From assembly GCA_036501845.1 (NCBI GenBank), contig DASXZO010000108.1, positions 56,429 to 120,428 on the forward strand: a stretch of 64,000 bases of DNA. The letters run 5' to 3'. Under the pieces are notes generated by a model. That model worked only from the letters and a program-made list of their open reading frames with translations. It was not told the origin of the DNA and ran no database searches. Position numbers and translations under genes: made by a program. This document shows positions 44,389-55,745 of the stretch, in pieces. Each line of letters starts with the position of its first letter. The stretch's first letter is position 1. The DNA is from JBBREP01 sp036501845 (lineage in GTDB: Bacteria > Actinomycetota > Acidimicrobiia > IMCC26256 > PALSA-610).

Positions 44389-45426
44389 TCAACCCGTCGG
44401 GCTGGCGATCCCTCCGCCGACCACCACGTCGCCGTCGTAGAGCGCCACCACCTGTCCGGGCGCGACGCGCGGTTGGGGCGCGCGGAAATGCACGACGCGG
44501 TCGTGCGCCCGGAAGGTGCAGGCAACGGGAACGCCATGCGCGCTCAGTTGCGCGGTGAGCGGCTGTTCGTTCGTGGGCTTGTCGAGCAACACCACGTCGT
44601 CGAGCTGCACACGATCGCGCATGAGCTCGCGCCGTTCGCCGACGGTGACCGTGCTCGTCGCGGCATCCACGTCGATCACGTACCGCCGCTCGCCCAGTGC
44701 CACGCCGACGCCGCGCCGTTGGCCGATCGTGAAACGGTCGATGCCGTCGTGGGCACCGACGTCGACGCCGCCCGCGGTGACGATGCGTCCGGGCGCGCGG
44801 GGCACGCGCGTGTCGAGGAAGGTCTGGCGGCCGCCCTTGGTGATGAAGCACACGTCCATGCTCTCGGGCTTCGTAGCGGTGCGGAGGTCGAGTTGCGCCG
44901 CGTGGGCACGCACCTCAGTCTTGGTGAGATCGCCGAGGGGGAGCATCGTGTCGGCGAGCTGCGATGCGTCGAGCAGGGCGAGCACGTACGACTGGTCCTT
45001 GGCCGCGTCGGCGCTTCGCGCCAGGCGCGCGCCATGCGGCGTCGTGACGAGGCGGGCATGGTGGCCGGTCGCGAGCCGATCGAAGCCGAGCTGGCGCGTC
45101 CGCTCGAGGAGCCGGCCCCACTTCATCGTGCGGTTGCACGCCACGCACGGGTTCGGCGTGGCGCCCCTTGCATGCGCGTCGACATACGGCTCGACGACGT
45201 TGCGAGTGAAGTCGTCGCTGAAGTTGAACACGTAGTGCGGGATGTCGAGCTGGGCCGCCACCCGGCGCGCGTCCTCCACGTCGGACACTGCACAGCAGCC
45301 TGAGTCCTGCGCGCCGCCCCACAGCTTCAACGTCACGCCGGTCACGTCGTGGCCCTGCGCGCGCAAGAGCGCGGCGGCCACCGACGAATCGACACCACCG
45401 CTCATTGCTACGAGTACGCGCGCCAT
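44389..45426 (-). CDS. mnmA: tRNA 2-thiouridylase (MnmA)
   Basis: The 345-aa ATP pyrophosphatase thiolates U34 of Lys, Glu and Gln tRNAs. The PP-loop is VAMSGGVDSSVAAALL (about residues 5-20), followed by GVTLKLWG, two catalytic Cys regions (NPCVACNRTMKWG, about 96-108, and DVCFITKGGRQTF, about 195), TGHHARL, and RFTIGQRRGVGVALG near residue 235. It obtains sulfur from cysteine desulfurase, whose gene lies directly upstream. The ATG is in good context; GTG three bases before is alternative. Confidence 0.96.
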   Translation of the reverse strand: MARVLVAMSGGVDSSVAAALLRAQGHDVTGVTLKLWGGAQDSGCCAVSDVEDARRVAAQLDIPHYVFNFSDDFTRNVVEPYVDAHARGATPNPCVACNRTMKWGRLLERTRQLGFDRLATGHHARLVTTPHGARLARSADAAKDQSYVLALLDASQLADTMLPLGDLTKTEVRAHAAQLDLRTATKPESMDVCFITKGGRQTFLDTRVPRAPGRIVTAGGVDVGAHDGIDRFTIGQRRGVGVALGERRYVIDVDAATSTVTVGERRELMRDRVQLDDVVLLDKPTNEQPLTAQLSAHGVPVACTFRAHDRVVHFRAPQPRVAPGQVVALYDGDVVVGGGIASPTG

Positions 45427-45454
45427 CACCAGGTCCGTTCTCGATGCCGCGTCG

Positions 45455-46630
45455 CTATGCCGCGCGCTCGCGCAAGCGGTGCACCACGGCCGGGATGCGC
45501 TCGATCGCGGCATCGATGTCGGCATCGGTGCTGGCCCAACCGAGGCTCATGCGGATCGATGCGCGGGCGCGCACTGGATCCATGCCCATTGCGAGCAGCA
45601 CGTGTGACGGCTCGATCGCGCCCGACGAGCACGCGCTTCCTGACGCCGCGCATACGCCCACCGCGTCGAGCGCCACGAGCAGCGTCTCGGCTTCCACACC
45701 CTCGATCGCAACGTGCAGCACACCGGCGACGCGCCGGTTGCGATCGCCGTTCACCACCACGCCACCAATCCGATCGATCACGCCGGCCTCGAGCCGGTCG
45801 CGCAGACCGGCGATGCGTGCACATTCCTCGGCCCGCTGGTGGTGGGTGACACGCAGCGCGGTGGCGAGCGCCACGATGCCGGCAACGTTCTGCGTTCCCG
45901 CCCGCAACGACCATTCGTGCCCGCCGCCTTCGACGAGCGGCGTGAGCTCCACACCGTTGCGCCGCACGAGCACACCGACACCCTTCGGGCCGCCGAACTT
46001 GTGCCCCGACAGGCTCACGAGGTCGAAACCCGACGCCGCGTGCCGGGCGAGATCGACCCACTGAGGTGCTTGCACCGCGTCGGTATGCAGCACCGCGTTC
46101 GGCGCGCGGTCGTGCACGATCGTCGCGACGTCGGCGAGCGGCTGCTCGGTGCCGGTCTCGTTGTTCACCGTCATCACCGACACCACGGCCACGTGTGCGC
46201 CGGCGCCGTCGAGCGCGGTTCGCAGACGCTCGAGGTCGACCGCACCGCTCGCCGTCGCCAACACCTCACACACGTGATGGCCTTCGGCCTCGAGCCGGTG
46301 CGCGGCGCCGAGCACCGCCTTGTGCTCGATGGCCGACACGACCGCACCTTCGCCGGCGCCCCGTGCACGCGCCGCCCAGGCCGCGCCCTTCACGGCCAGG
46401 TTGTCGCTCTCACTGCCGCTGCCTGTGAACACCACCTCGTCGGGACGGCAACCGAGCACGTCGGCCACGTTCTCGCGCGCCGCTTCGAGCGCGGTCTTCG
46501 CAGCGCGCGACGCGTCGTGACCACCCGACGGATTGGCCGGATGGTCGGCGAGGTACGGCAGCATCGCCGCGATTGCCTCCGGCCGCATCGGCGTCGACGC
46601 CGCGTGGTCGAGGTACACGAGGTCGGTCAC
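45455..46630 (-). CDS. iscS: Cysteine desulfurase (IscS/NifS family)
   Basis: The 391-aa PLP enzyme removes sulfur from cysteine as a protein-bound persulfide for Fe-S clusters and tRNA thiolation. It shows YLDHAASTPMRPEAI at the start, SIEHKAVL-type AIEHKAVLGAAH (about residue 100), the Schiff-base Lys in SLSGHKFGGPKGVGVL (about 200), and the persulfide Cys in AASGSACSSGAIEPSHVL (about 325). It lies 28 bp upstream of mnmA, fitting sulfur delivery to the same tRNA modification. The GTG start is one base after the cupin stop. Confidence 0.94.
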   Translation of the reverse strand: MTDLVYLDHAASTPMRPEAIAAMLPYLADHPANPSGGHDASRAAKTALEAARENVADVLGCRPDEVVFTGSGSESDNLAVKGAAWAARARGAGEGAVVSAIEHKAVLGAAHRLEAEGHHVCEVLATASGAVDLERLRTALDGAGAHVAVVSVMTVNNETGTEQPLADVATIVHDRAPNAVLHTDAVQAPQWVDLARHAASGFDLVSLSGHKFGGPKGVGVLVRRNGVELTPLVEGGGHEWSLRAGTQNVAGIVALATALRVTHHQRAEECARIAGLRDRLEAGVIDRIGGVVVNGDRNRRVAGVLHVAIEGVEAETLLVALDAVGVCAASGSACSSGAIEPSHVLLAMGMDPVRARASIRMSLGWASTDADIDAAIERIPAVVHRLRERAA

Positions 46631-46631
46631 A

Positions 46632-47096
46632 TCAGCAGCCGATGACGTCGGGGCGATCGAAGCCCTGCATCTCGCACAGCGCGAAGTAGGCGTCACGAAT
46701 GCCACCGGCGTCGACGATGCTCGTGATGTTGCCGTCGGCATCGAGGTTGAGGTTGGCGCCGTAGATCGCGAACCACACGTCGGTGGGTTCGGTGTTCTCG
46801 GCCGGCACCGTGAGGGTGTGGATCGACCCTGCGGGCTCGTAGAGGTAGGAGCCCGCCGTGTTCACCTCGGGGTACTCGACGTACTTCCAGCTGCCCGAGA
46901 GCGTGAAGGCGAACACCTCACCGGTGTGCTTGTGCGTCTGCACGAGGTAGCCGGGCTGGAAGCGGGTGCGGATCACCCACAGCCCGGCATCGACATCGAC
47001 CTGGAGCAGTTGGAGCGTGCTGCCGTCGCCGAGGTCGACGAACGGGAGCTCCGACTCGCCGCGGTGCAGGGCAAGGGGAATCTGGGTGGCGGTCAT
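46632..47096 (-). CDS. Cupin-fold protein (acetylacetone-cleaving/DHAP dioxygenase-like)
   Basis: The 154-aa protein is a single cupin with iron-ligand motifs QTHKHTGEVFAFTLSG (about residues 53-68, His-x-His and Glu) and PAGSIHTLTV (about 92, third His). It resembles small cupin dioxygenases such as 2,4'-dihydroxyacetophenone dioxygenase and acetylacetone-cleaving enzyme, so C-C bond cleavage is possible but the substrate is unknown. It is one base from cysteine desulfurase, so it is probably co-transcribed with iscS and mnmA, an odd companion. The ATG is the obvious start. Confidence 0.78.
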   Translation of the reverse strand: MTATQIPLALHRGESELPFVDLGDGSTLQLLQVDVDAGLWVIRTRFQPGYLVQTHKHTGEVFAFTLSGSWKYVEYPEVNTAGSYLYEPAGSIHTLTVPAENTEPTDVWFAIYGANLNLDADGNITSIVDAGGIRDAYFALCEMQGFDRPDVIGC

Positions 47097-47242
47097 GACT
47101 CAATTGGACCATGCCTCCGTGCGCCACACCAACCACGCCCACACCGATTGCGGGACCCGTTTGTGGGGAATGGACCCGCGCCGGTCGGGGTTCGTTCAGG
47201 CACCACGGTTTCGTTGTCGCAACCCCGTGGGACACTCTCATC

Positions 47243-47476
47243 ATGGGTACCGGTCAGCGCTCCTCCGTCCAACTCCAGCTCATCGCCGGCTCCGGCGGGT
47301 CCCGGTCGGCCACGGCCCGACGCCACCCTGGCGAGTCGACCGCGGCGCGCCGCACACGGAACTGGCGCCTCGACGCCCACACTCGGGAAATCGGCCGCGA
47401 GGGCGTGGCGCAGGCCCGGGCGATCCTGTCGCAGGTCACGCCGCCCGAGCCGCCCGGTCACCGCCGGGCGAGCTGA
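47243..47476 (+). CDS. Small basic actinobacterial protein of unknown function
   Basis: The frame gives 77 aa: basic and Ser/Arg-rich first half, then NWRLDAHTREIGREGVAQAR ending the helix. The tail pattern R-x-G-x-x-G-V-A-x-A-R looks like small conserved proteins in actinobacterial genomes, but I cannot name a family. An ATG at 47243 was chosen; open sequence upstream reads as non-coding. It is divergent from the cupin gene and converges with meaB. Existence is probable, function unknown. Confidence 0.5.
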   Translation: MGTGQRSSVQLQLIAGSGGSRSATARRHPGESTAARRTRNWRLDAHTREIGREGVAQARAILSQVTPPEPPGHRRAS

Positions 47477-47545
47477 ACCCGCCCCCACCGCGACACGGCA
47501 CCACCGGCCTGGCGAACCTCCCCACACCGCCTCCGCTGGGTCCGC

Positions 47546-48529
47546 TCAGCGTTCAGGCGTCAGGAATCCTTCGAGAACCTTTTGCGCCGCACCGGTCGCT
47601 GACACGCGCCCGGCCCGCACCTCGGCGTCGAGTAGCTCGGCACTCCTGCGGGTATCGCCGTCGGCCCGCAGGCGATCGAGCAGCCCGTCGGTGATCTCCG
47701 ACCACATCCATTGGCTCGACTGGTCGGCACGCCGCCCGCCGAGCTCGCCCGACTGGTCGAGCGCGCGCTGGTGCTCGCCCACCGCGTCCCACATGCCGTC
47801 GATGCCGTCATGCTCCAGCGCGGAGCAGGTGAGTACGCGCACCTGCCACGACATCGAGCGGGGCCGCAGGAAATGGACTGCGTTGGCGTACTCGGCCGCG
47901 GTCGTGCGGGCGGTTGCTTCGAGCGCGCCATCGGCCTTGTTCACCACGATGAGGTCGGCGAGTTCCACGATGCCACGCTTCACGCCCTGCAGCTCGTCGC
48001 CAGCCGCGGGGGCGAGCAGCAAGCAGAAGCAGTCGACCATTCCGGCCACCGCTACCTCGCTCTGGCCGACGCCGACGGTCTCCACGAGCACCACGTCGAA
48101 GCCCGCGGCCTCGCACACGAGCAGCGCCTCGCGGGTGCGGCGCGCGACGCCGCCGAGCGTGCCGCCACTCGGCGAGGGACGGATGAACGCGTGCGGCGAG
48201 CGCGCGAGCTCCTCCATCCGCGTCTTGTCGCCGAGGATCGAGCCGCCCGAGCGCGCGCTCGACGGGTCGACCGCGAGCACGGCCACTTGGTGGCCTGCCT
48301 CGACGAGATGGGTGCCGAGCGCCTCGATGAACGTGCTCTTGCCCGAACCCGGCGCGCCGCTGATGCCGACGCGGGTCGCGGCACCGGTCGCCGGCAGCAG
48401 CGTGTCGATGAGCGCGGTCGCGGCCTGGCGATCTTCGGCGCGCGTCGACTCGACGAGCGTGATCGCCCGCGCCAGCCCGCGGCGGTCGCCGGCCAGGACC
48501 CGCTCGGCGAGTTCGTTCGTGGCCGTCAC
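47546..48529 (-). CDS. meaB: MeaB/ArgK-family GTPase (methylmalonyl-CoA mutase chaperone)
   Basis: The 327-aa G3E-type GTPase protects and reloads methylmalonyl-CoA mutase with adenosylcobalamin. Walker A is GISGAPGSGKSTFIEAL (about residues 52-68), followed by LAVDPSSARSGGSILGDKTR, the G3-type VETVGVGQSEVAVAGMVD (about 150) and the base motif VVNKADG (about 197). The GTG start is in the conserved position. The mutase gene is 3.7 kb downstream on the same strand, so a functional link is likely, although the two are not in one operon. Confidence 0.94.
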   Translation of the reverse strand: MTATNELAERVLAGDRRGLARAITLVESTRAEDRQAATALIDTLLPATGAATRVGISGAPGSGKSTFIEALGTHLVEAGHQVAVLAVDPSSARSGGSILGDKTRMEELARSPHAFIRPSPSGGTLGGVARRTREALLVCEAAGFDVVLVETVGVGQSEVAVAGMVDCFCLLLAPAAGDELQGVKRGIVELADLIVVNKADGALEATARTTAAEYANAVHFLRPRSMSWQVRVLTCSALEHDGIDGMWDAVGEHQRALDQSGELGGRRADQSSQWMWSEITDGLLDRLRADGDTRRSAELLDAEVRAGRVSATGAAQKVLEGFLTPER

Positions 48530-48582
48530 CGGACGCGCGCTCGGGCGGGGCGAACCATCGCCGCCACGGTATCGGTCGGGCG

Positions 48583-49119
48583 TCAGACGGAATGAGGTTC
48601 GGAGATGCCGCGCCGCTGATCCAGCACCGCGTCGCGAAACGCCGGATCGACGCCGCTGAGCGTCACCCACCGGCGCGAGGCGTCGAGACGCACTCGCACC
48701 ATCGACACGCACATCGCCGCGTAGGCCGCGATGGCCACCACGAACGCCGCGGCCGCGAACACGAGCCACATCCACGGGGGCTCGTGCAGCGCGCGTGCGA
48801 TCGCCGCCACCACGAACACTGCAACGGCCGCCCACCCGCCGATCCACCAACGGCGCCAGTAGTGCTGCGTCGCCAGCGACTGGCGCGAGATGGGCACGCG
48901 CACGGTGAGCGTGGCCCGACCCGCGGAGAAGGCGATGAATTCGAGCAGCAAGCACCAACCGACGATCGGCACGAACACGAGCAGCGCCAGCAGTGCGCTC
49001 GGGCCGCCGATCTTCTGCTCGATCCGCTGGAGCCCGTCGGCGGGTTGACCCGTCTTGGCACAGACGAACGGCGGGTTCCCCCGCACCGCGTCGTCCACGA
49101 AGATCTCCACCGAAGCCAT
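48583..49119 (-). CDS. Small polytopic membrane protein
   Basis: The 178-aa protein starts with a soluble segment containing a C-A-K-T-G-Q-P-A-D motif like a short Cys region (NPPFVCAKTGQPADGL, about residues 16-31). Membrane helices follow (ALLALLVFVPIVGWCLLLEF; GGWAAVAVFVVAAIARAL; WLVFAAAAFVVAIAAYAAMC) and then a cytosolic tail. I do not recognise a family; similar proteins occur beside metabolic genes in actinobacteria. It is 53 bp upstream of meaB and divergent from the lipase gene. Function unknown. Confidence 0.7.
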   Translation of the reverse strand: MASVEIFVDDAVRGNPPFVCAKTGQPADGLQRIEQKIGGPSALLALLVFVPIVGWCLLLEFIAFSAGRATLTVRVPISRQSLATQHYWRRWWIGGWAAVAVFVVAAIARALHEPPWMWLVFAAAAFVVAIAAYAAMCVSMVRVRLDASRRWVTLSGVDPAFRDAVLDQRRGISEPHSV

Positions 49120-49199
49120 CGCCACATCCCCAGCTCGGCCAGCCCGAGCCGAAGCGTAGTTGCGGCGCCCGCCCCGGCGCACGGGCGATGATGGCGGGT

Positions 49200-50084
49200 A
49201 TGGAAGAACGCACTTTCACCTTCGAGGGTCAGGGCGGGCTGGCGCTGTTCGCGCGCCGCTGGTCGGGTGACGGCACACAGCCTGGCGACGCGACGGCCGC
49301 GGTCGAGATCGCGCACGGCATGGGCGAGCACTCGGCGCGCTACGCGCGCTTTGCCGAGGCGCTCGTCGGCGCCGGCTACGTGGTGTACGGCTACGACCAT
49401 CGCGGGCACGGGCACACCGCACGCGACGCGTCGGAGCTCGGCGATTTCGGCGCCGGCGGTTGGAACGCGCTCGTCGACGACATGCGCCTCGTGGGCGAGC
49501 AGATCGACACCGAGACCGGCGGCCTGCCGCGTGCGGTGTTCGCGCACAGCATGGGATCGTTCGCGTTGCAGCAACTGTTGCTCGACCACTCTCACACCAT
49601 GCGCGCGGCGATCCTGTCGGGCACGAGCGCGGTCGACGCGCTCGCCGGCGCGGTTCCCGCCGACGACTCTCCCGCCGACCTCACCGCGTTCAACGCGCCG
49701 TTCGAGCCCGCGCGCACCGCGTTCGATTGGTTGAGTCGCGATGCCGCGGAGGTCGACAAGTACGTCGACGATCCGCTGTGCGGCTTCGGTGTTGCGAACG
49801 CATCGTTGCGCGGAATGGCCGTCGAGGCGCCGCGCGCCGCCGATCCCAGCGTGCTCGCGCAGATCCGTAAAGACCTGCCGTTGTTGATGATCTCGGGCTC
49901 GGACGACCCACTCGCGGGCGGCCTCGCGCTCGTCGACCTCGTCGCCCAGCGCTACCGCGAGGCGGGCCTCACCGACCTCACCACCAAGTGGTACGACCGC
50001 GCCCGTCACGAACTGCTGAACGAGACCAATCGTAACGAGGTCACCGCCGACGTGATCGCCTGGTTGGGTCATCACATTTCTTGA
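49200..50084 (+). CDS. Alpha/beta-hydrolase, monoacylglycerol lipase-like
   Basis: The 294-aa protein has the lysophospholipase/monoglyceride lipase (Hydrolase_4) layout: AVEIAHGMGEHSARYARFAE (about residues 35-54, oxyanion region), YGYDHRGHGHTA (about 66), nucleophile elbow FAHSMGSFALQQLLL with Ser near 118, Asp in ISGSDDPLAGG (about 234), and His in DRARHELLNETN (about 268). It would hydrolyse a lipid ester in the cytosol. ATG at 49200. It is divergent from the membrane protein gene and precedes another small membrane protein. Confidence 0.88.
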   Translation: MEERTFTFEGQGGLALFARRWSGDGTQPGDATAAVEIAHGMGEHSARYARFAEALVGAGYVVYGYDHRGHGHTARDASELGDFGAGGWNALVDDMRLVGEQIDTETGGLPRAVFAHSMGSFALQQLLLDHSHTMRAAILSGTSAVDALAGAVPADDSPADLTAFNAPFEPARTAFDWLSRDAAEVDKYVDDPLCGFGVANASLRGMAVEAPRAADPSVLAQIRKDLPLLMISGSDDPLAGGLALVDLVAQRYREAGLTDLTTKWYDRARHELLNETNRNEVTADVIAWLGHHIS

Positions 50085-50165
50085 ACATCCCCGCGCGCGG
50101 CCACAGCGAATACCGGGTGAACGCAGCTCATCGACGAGCTGCGACGCAACACCCGAGGAGTTGTC

Positions 50166-50561
50166 ATGTCGCTCGTCCGTCTGCTTCCGGCGTGGTTCCA
50201 CGCCATCGCCGACTATGCCGTCGGTGCCCTGCTCGTGATCGTGGGCCTCGCGGCCACAGGTTCGGCGGGCGCCAAGGCAACCGGCATCGTCGTAGGGCTC
50301 ACCGTGCTCGCCGTGAGCATGCTCACCAAGTACCCGCTCGGCGTGGCCAAGGTGCTGCCGTTCCCGGTGCACTCGGCCGGCGACTATCTCGCTGCGCTGC
50401 TGCTGATCGTCGCCCCGTTCGCGTTGCACTTCCACAGCGGCGACGCCGGCCTCACCGCCTTCTACATCGTGATGGGCATCGCGGTGCTCGCGGTGAGCCT
50501 CATCACCAACTACCAGTACAGCCCCAAGCGGACGGCCCAGGCGATCCCGAGCGTCGCCTGA
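50166..50561 (+). CDS. Small four-helix membrane protein (SPW-like)
   Basis: The 131-aa protein has four hydrophobic helices, in two similar halves: LPAWFHAIADYAVGALLVIV ... GIVVGLTVLAVSMLTKYPLG, and VHSAGDYLAALLLIVAPFAL ... FYIVMGIAVLAVSLITNYQY. The 'H-x2-x-D-Y' start of each half suggests an internal duplication, like SPW-repeat membrane proteins. Ends in a basic tail. Function unknown. The ATG has GAGGAG 5-6 nt upstream (CCGAGGAGTTGTC). A hairpin follows the stop. Confidence 0.75.
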   Translation: MSLVRLLPAWFHAIADYAVGALLVIVGLAATGSAGAKATGIVVGLTVLAVSMLTKYPLGVAKVLPFPVHSAGDYLAALLLIVAPFALHFHSGDAGLTAFYIVMGIAVLAVSLITNYQYSPKRTAQAIPSVA

Positions 50562-50575
50562 CCGCTCCTCGCACG

Positions 50576-50620
50576 GTGCCCCGTCCGACGGCAACGAAGC
50601 CCGTCGGGCGGGGCACTTGC
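50576..50620 (+). terminator. Hairpin transcription terminator without U-tract
   Basis: GTGCCCCG-T-CCGACGG and CCGTCGG-G-CGGGGCAC form a long GC-rich stem around an 8-10-nt loop just after the membrane protein stop. There is no T-run, as in many actinobacterial terminators. It separates this gene from the next plus-strand gene. Confidence 0.75.
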
Positions 50621-51275
50621 GCGTTCGCGCCCTGGCCGCGGCGGGCAGATGTTGATCCAGGCGCCCCGGACTCACGCCGATACCACCCGCATGGTCGATG
50701 TGGCATCGGCGCGACCCGCCACCTTCCCGCCCCCGCCACCGCCGTCGCCGCTGCCGGCACCGACCCCGGGCAAGGCCGCTCGCGTCAGCGCAGTGCTTGT
50801 CGCCGCGCTCACGCTCGCCCTGTTCCTCAACACGATCGTGCAGCTCGTGCTCGATCTCGACGAGCGCCGGTTGCAGCAGCGCATCGCCGCCGACACCGCG
50901 ACCGACCCGACCGCAGTGCCGCGCATGATCGGCCACCTCAGAGGTGCGAGCAGGGTCGCGCTCGTACTCGTGATCGTGTGGTTCGTCGTGAGTGTCGCGT
51001 GGACGCGGCTCCGGCGCGGTCGTTCGACAATCCCGGGTTGGCCCGGCGCTCGCGTGCGCGGGCCAAGCTTGAGGCAGCTCGAGCCAGCCTTGTGGTGGGC
51101 AGTGATGGCGCTCGTTGTGGCGTCGTTCGCGACGAATGTGCACGTGAACGCGCTGGTTCATTCGTCAACCGGGCCGTCCGACGTCGCGACCTACCGCGGC
51201 TGGAACGCGTTCGCCGACGGCGTGCGCGCCGCGATGTGGGCCGGCTGGTTCGTGATCGTGCTGCTCGTGACGTGG

Positions 51276-53417
<2,142 letters not shown>

Positions 53418-53451
53418 GCCCGAACTTTACGGGCGCGCCGCTGGGCCCGTC

Positions 53452-54579
53452 CTACTCCGACACCACGTCGAGCGCCCAGTGTGACGGCGCCGGGCCACCC
53501 TTGATCGCCACCGCACCGCTCGATCGGTCGAGCTCCACGCGGGAGCGGCCGACGGTGAGCAGGCCGGCGCGTTCGGCTGCGAGCTCACCGCCGCCGAGGT
53601 CGATCGCAGCGACGCGCGGCCGCACGATCGACACACGATCGAGCCGCACCGGACCGCACGGCTCGTTCACGAGCCACACGCCGCGGCCGCAGTCCGTAGC
53701 GACGAGGCCCGACACGTCGACCGGACCCACCTGGCGCGCGCCGCGCGGCGCGTTGCCGTTCACGGTGACCGCACGGTCGCACGCCACGACTGCGACGGTC
53801 GCGCGCTCGTCACGGAGATCGCCGACGGTGATGGCACTCGTTCCTTTCGGCCCGGCTTCGATGTTCACGCCCGCACCACCACAGTTGCGCGCCACGCCGG
53901 GACCAATCGCACCGATGCCGCCTTGAAACGTGCCCACCGCCTGGCCGCGCATGCCCTCGGCGTGCCAATCGTGCAGCAGCCATGGGCGCGCATCGGGCGC
54001 GCGCATCTGCACCACAATGCCGGTCGCGGTCGGCCCGCCATCGTCGCTGATCGCTTCGATCGAGAAGCGGCCGCCTTCGCCACCGAGATCCTGGAAGTGA
54101 AACGTCTCGCCGTGACCTTTTGTGGTGTTGCCCGGCGCGTTCTTCACGATTGCAGTGACGTCGGAGTCGCGGCAGCGTTGCAGGCGGAGCGCGTGGGCGA
54201 CGAAGCCCGCCGGTTGATGCGCGGCGCGCGCGTCGAACGTGACGTCGCGGATCACGAAGCCGTCACGATGTTGCGCGAAGGCGACAGCCGCAAGCACGTC
54301 GCCGGGCGCACCCGGCGCTTGATCGTCGTCGAGGAAGACGCGCGCGTTCCCACGCTCACCGATCACACGCGGCGCGGTGAACTGCACCGCGGCACGCATC
54401 CGAGGCTCGCCCAGCCACGGCGGCGGGCAGTGCACCCGGAACGTGCCGTCGACCACGAGGTCGCAATCGTGGCGCGCCGCGGCCGCATCAGCCCGGCGGA
54501 TCCCGTCAGTGGCGTCGACCGAGCCGGTTGGGTCGCCATAGCCGTCGCCACCGATCCGGATCTCCCGCCGCGCCACCAC
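53452..54579 (-). CDS. Right-handed beta-helix (pectate-lyase-superfamily-like) protein
   Basis: The 375-aa protein is built of repeating short strands (DGFVIRDVTFDARAAHQPAG, HALRLQRCRDSDVTAIVKNA, FSIEAISDDGGPTATGIVVQ, VDVSGLVATDCGRGVWLVNE), the look of a right-handed parallel beta-helix. It begins IRIGGDGYGDPTGSVDATDG, like the Gly-rich start of pectate-lyase-3 domains. There is no signal peptide and no clear catalytic set, so it may bind or modify a polysaccharide or be structural. A GTG start is used. The lower-GC region lies directly upstream. Confidence 0.55.
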   Translation of the reverse strand: MVARREIRIGGDGYGDPTGSVDATDGIRRADAAAARHDCDLVVDGTFRVHCPPPWLGEPRMRAAVQFTAPRVIGERGNARVFLDDDQAPGAPGDVLAAVAFAQHRDGFVIRDVTFDARAAHQPAGFVAHALRLQRCRDSDVTAIVKNAPGNTTKGHGETFHFQDLGGEGGRFSIEAISDDGGPTATGIVVQMRAPDARPWLLHDWHAEGMRGQAVGTFQGGIGAIGPGVARNCGGAGVNIEAGPKGTSAITVGDLRDERATVAVVACDRAVTVNGNAPRGARQVGPVDVSGLVATDCGRGVWLVNEPCGPVRLDRVSIVRPRVAAIDLGGGELAAERAGLLTVGRSRVELDRSSGAVAIKGGPAPSHWALDVVSE

Positions 54580-54661
54580 CCGATTCCACCATTTCTATGA
54601 CCAGGCACCGGGGCTGTCCGTGCCGTTCGGCGCGCTCAGGCGCTCTTGTTCGGTCTCCGAT

Positions 54662-55384
54662 TCAAATTACGCCCGGAAGGCAACGACTGTCTTTGGCGCA
54701 GAGCCGTAGACGCTCACCAATTGTCGCGAGCAACCTCTGTTCTAGATGAACATTGACACCGCTACCCGCGGAGTACAGCTCAAGCGTTGCCACTGCAGAT
54801 CCCGATCGAATCCAGAAGAAATAACGGATGACGTGTTGAGGGCCGATATCCGCAAAGTCTGCCGCGTAGGTCGTGAGTACCCTAGTTTGCGACGTCTTTT
54901 TCGACCCGGGCGTGAGAATCATGCTCCAATGGGTCGAAGAAACGACATCTCGGTTCTGTCGGACTCCGTCTTGTAGGAAAGCGAGATAGCATCGGCGACC
55001 CTTATGGCCAGACACCGCCGCAAATGCCGAACTGGCCGCGGCCATAGATGCATATCGCAGCAGTGATGAAGCGACGACATGGCCGCGATCGTCGAACCAC
55101 GTTGGCCCAACCTCGGTAGGAACATCGGCCTGCCGCGCATTCAGGCCAACACATCGCCAGAACCGGTCGCTCTGTTCATGCCCGGCCGTAAGCGAGCCAC
55201 AGCTCTTCCAACCGGTTGGCAAGTCCTTGGCTGCGATCGCCACCGCTTGAGCCGACATATGGTGCACGCCCTCGGGCGCGCCACCGCAACCCACCAAGAT
55301 TGCCACCACGGCAAGCAGAGCACTCCACAACCAAATTTCATATCGGCTGTGCTGTTTGGGTCCGGTCAGCCGCATGACCTTCAC
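54662..55384 (-). CDS. Putative lipoprotein
   Basis: The 240-aa protein has an N-terminal basic/hydrophobic segment and lipobox (ALLAVVAILVGCGG, Cys about residue 33), then a soluble domain with several Cys (GWKSCGS, FWRCVGLN, RRCYLAFLQ, LCAKDSRCLPG). I do not recognise a family. It is in a pocket of lower GC than its neighbours, with codon use to match, which suggests recent acquisition. The first GTG is at 55384; an ATG at 55375 with GAAGG just before is alternative. No function inferred. Confidence 0.65.
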   Translation of the reverse strand: MKVMRLTGPKQHSRYEIWLWSALLAVVAILVGCGGAPEGVHHMSAQAVAIAAKDLPTGWKSCGSLTAGHEQSDRFWRCVGLNARQADVPTEVGPTWFDDRGHVVASSLLRYASMAAASSAFAAVSGHKGRRCYLAFLQDGVRQNRDVVSSTHWSMILTPGSKKTSQTRVLTTYAADFADIGPQHVIRYFFWIRSGSAVATLELYSAGSGVNVHLEQRLLATIGERLRLCAKDSRCLPGVI

Positions 55385-55440
55385 ATCATCACTTTGCGAG
55401 CCAATACCTTTTGATATGAGCAGGCGTGCAGCCGATCGCT

Positions 55441-55740
55441 TTATCCCGCATTACGAAACAGTGGAATCAAACCAATGATCAGCATAACGATGGCCGCCGT
55501 CGCGCAGACGAGTGGCGCCGCCCACGTCGATGTGTCCACCACTTTAGGAATTGTTCCGCGCGGTCGAGTCCGGTGCACCCATCGGTACCACCGCCGAGAG
55601 GCCACAGCAAGCAATCCAAAGACTACCGCGAGACCAATACTACCGTAATCCGGTGAGTTAACAGCCACGACCAGGCGAACGCTGTCTTCGTAAATCACGT
55701 TTGATATCTCACATTGGTCACGTAAGCGCGCCAGTCGCAA
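55441..55740 (-). CDS. Small two-helix membrane protein (uncertain)
   Basis: The frame has two hydrophobic stretches (YGSIGLAVVFGLLAVASRRW and APLVCATAAIVMLIIGLIPLF) separated by a basic loop, 99 aa in all. Only a TTG start is available at 55740 and no Shine-Dalgarno sequence was seen, so the true start is uncertain. It lies 5 bp after the stop of another small ORF in a different frame; together they could be one frameshifted gene. Low-GC pocket. Confidence 0.4.
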   Translation of the reverse strand: MRLARLRDQCEISNVIYEDSVRLVVAVNSPDYGSIGLAVVFGLLAVASRRWYRWVHRTRPRGTIPKVVDTSTWAAPLVCATAAIVMLIIGLIPLFRNAG

Positions 55741-55745
55741 AACTA

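Noticed and set aside
46533..48659. 708-aa plus-strand ORF crossing cupin, meaB and the intergenic gap
   Set aside because: It spans three well-supported genes on the other strand and is Ser/Arg/Pro-rich with no recognisable fold.
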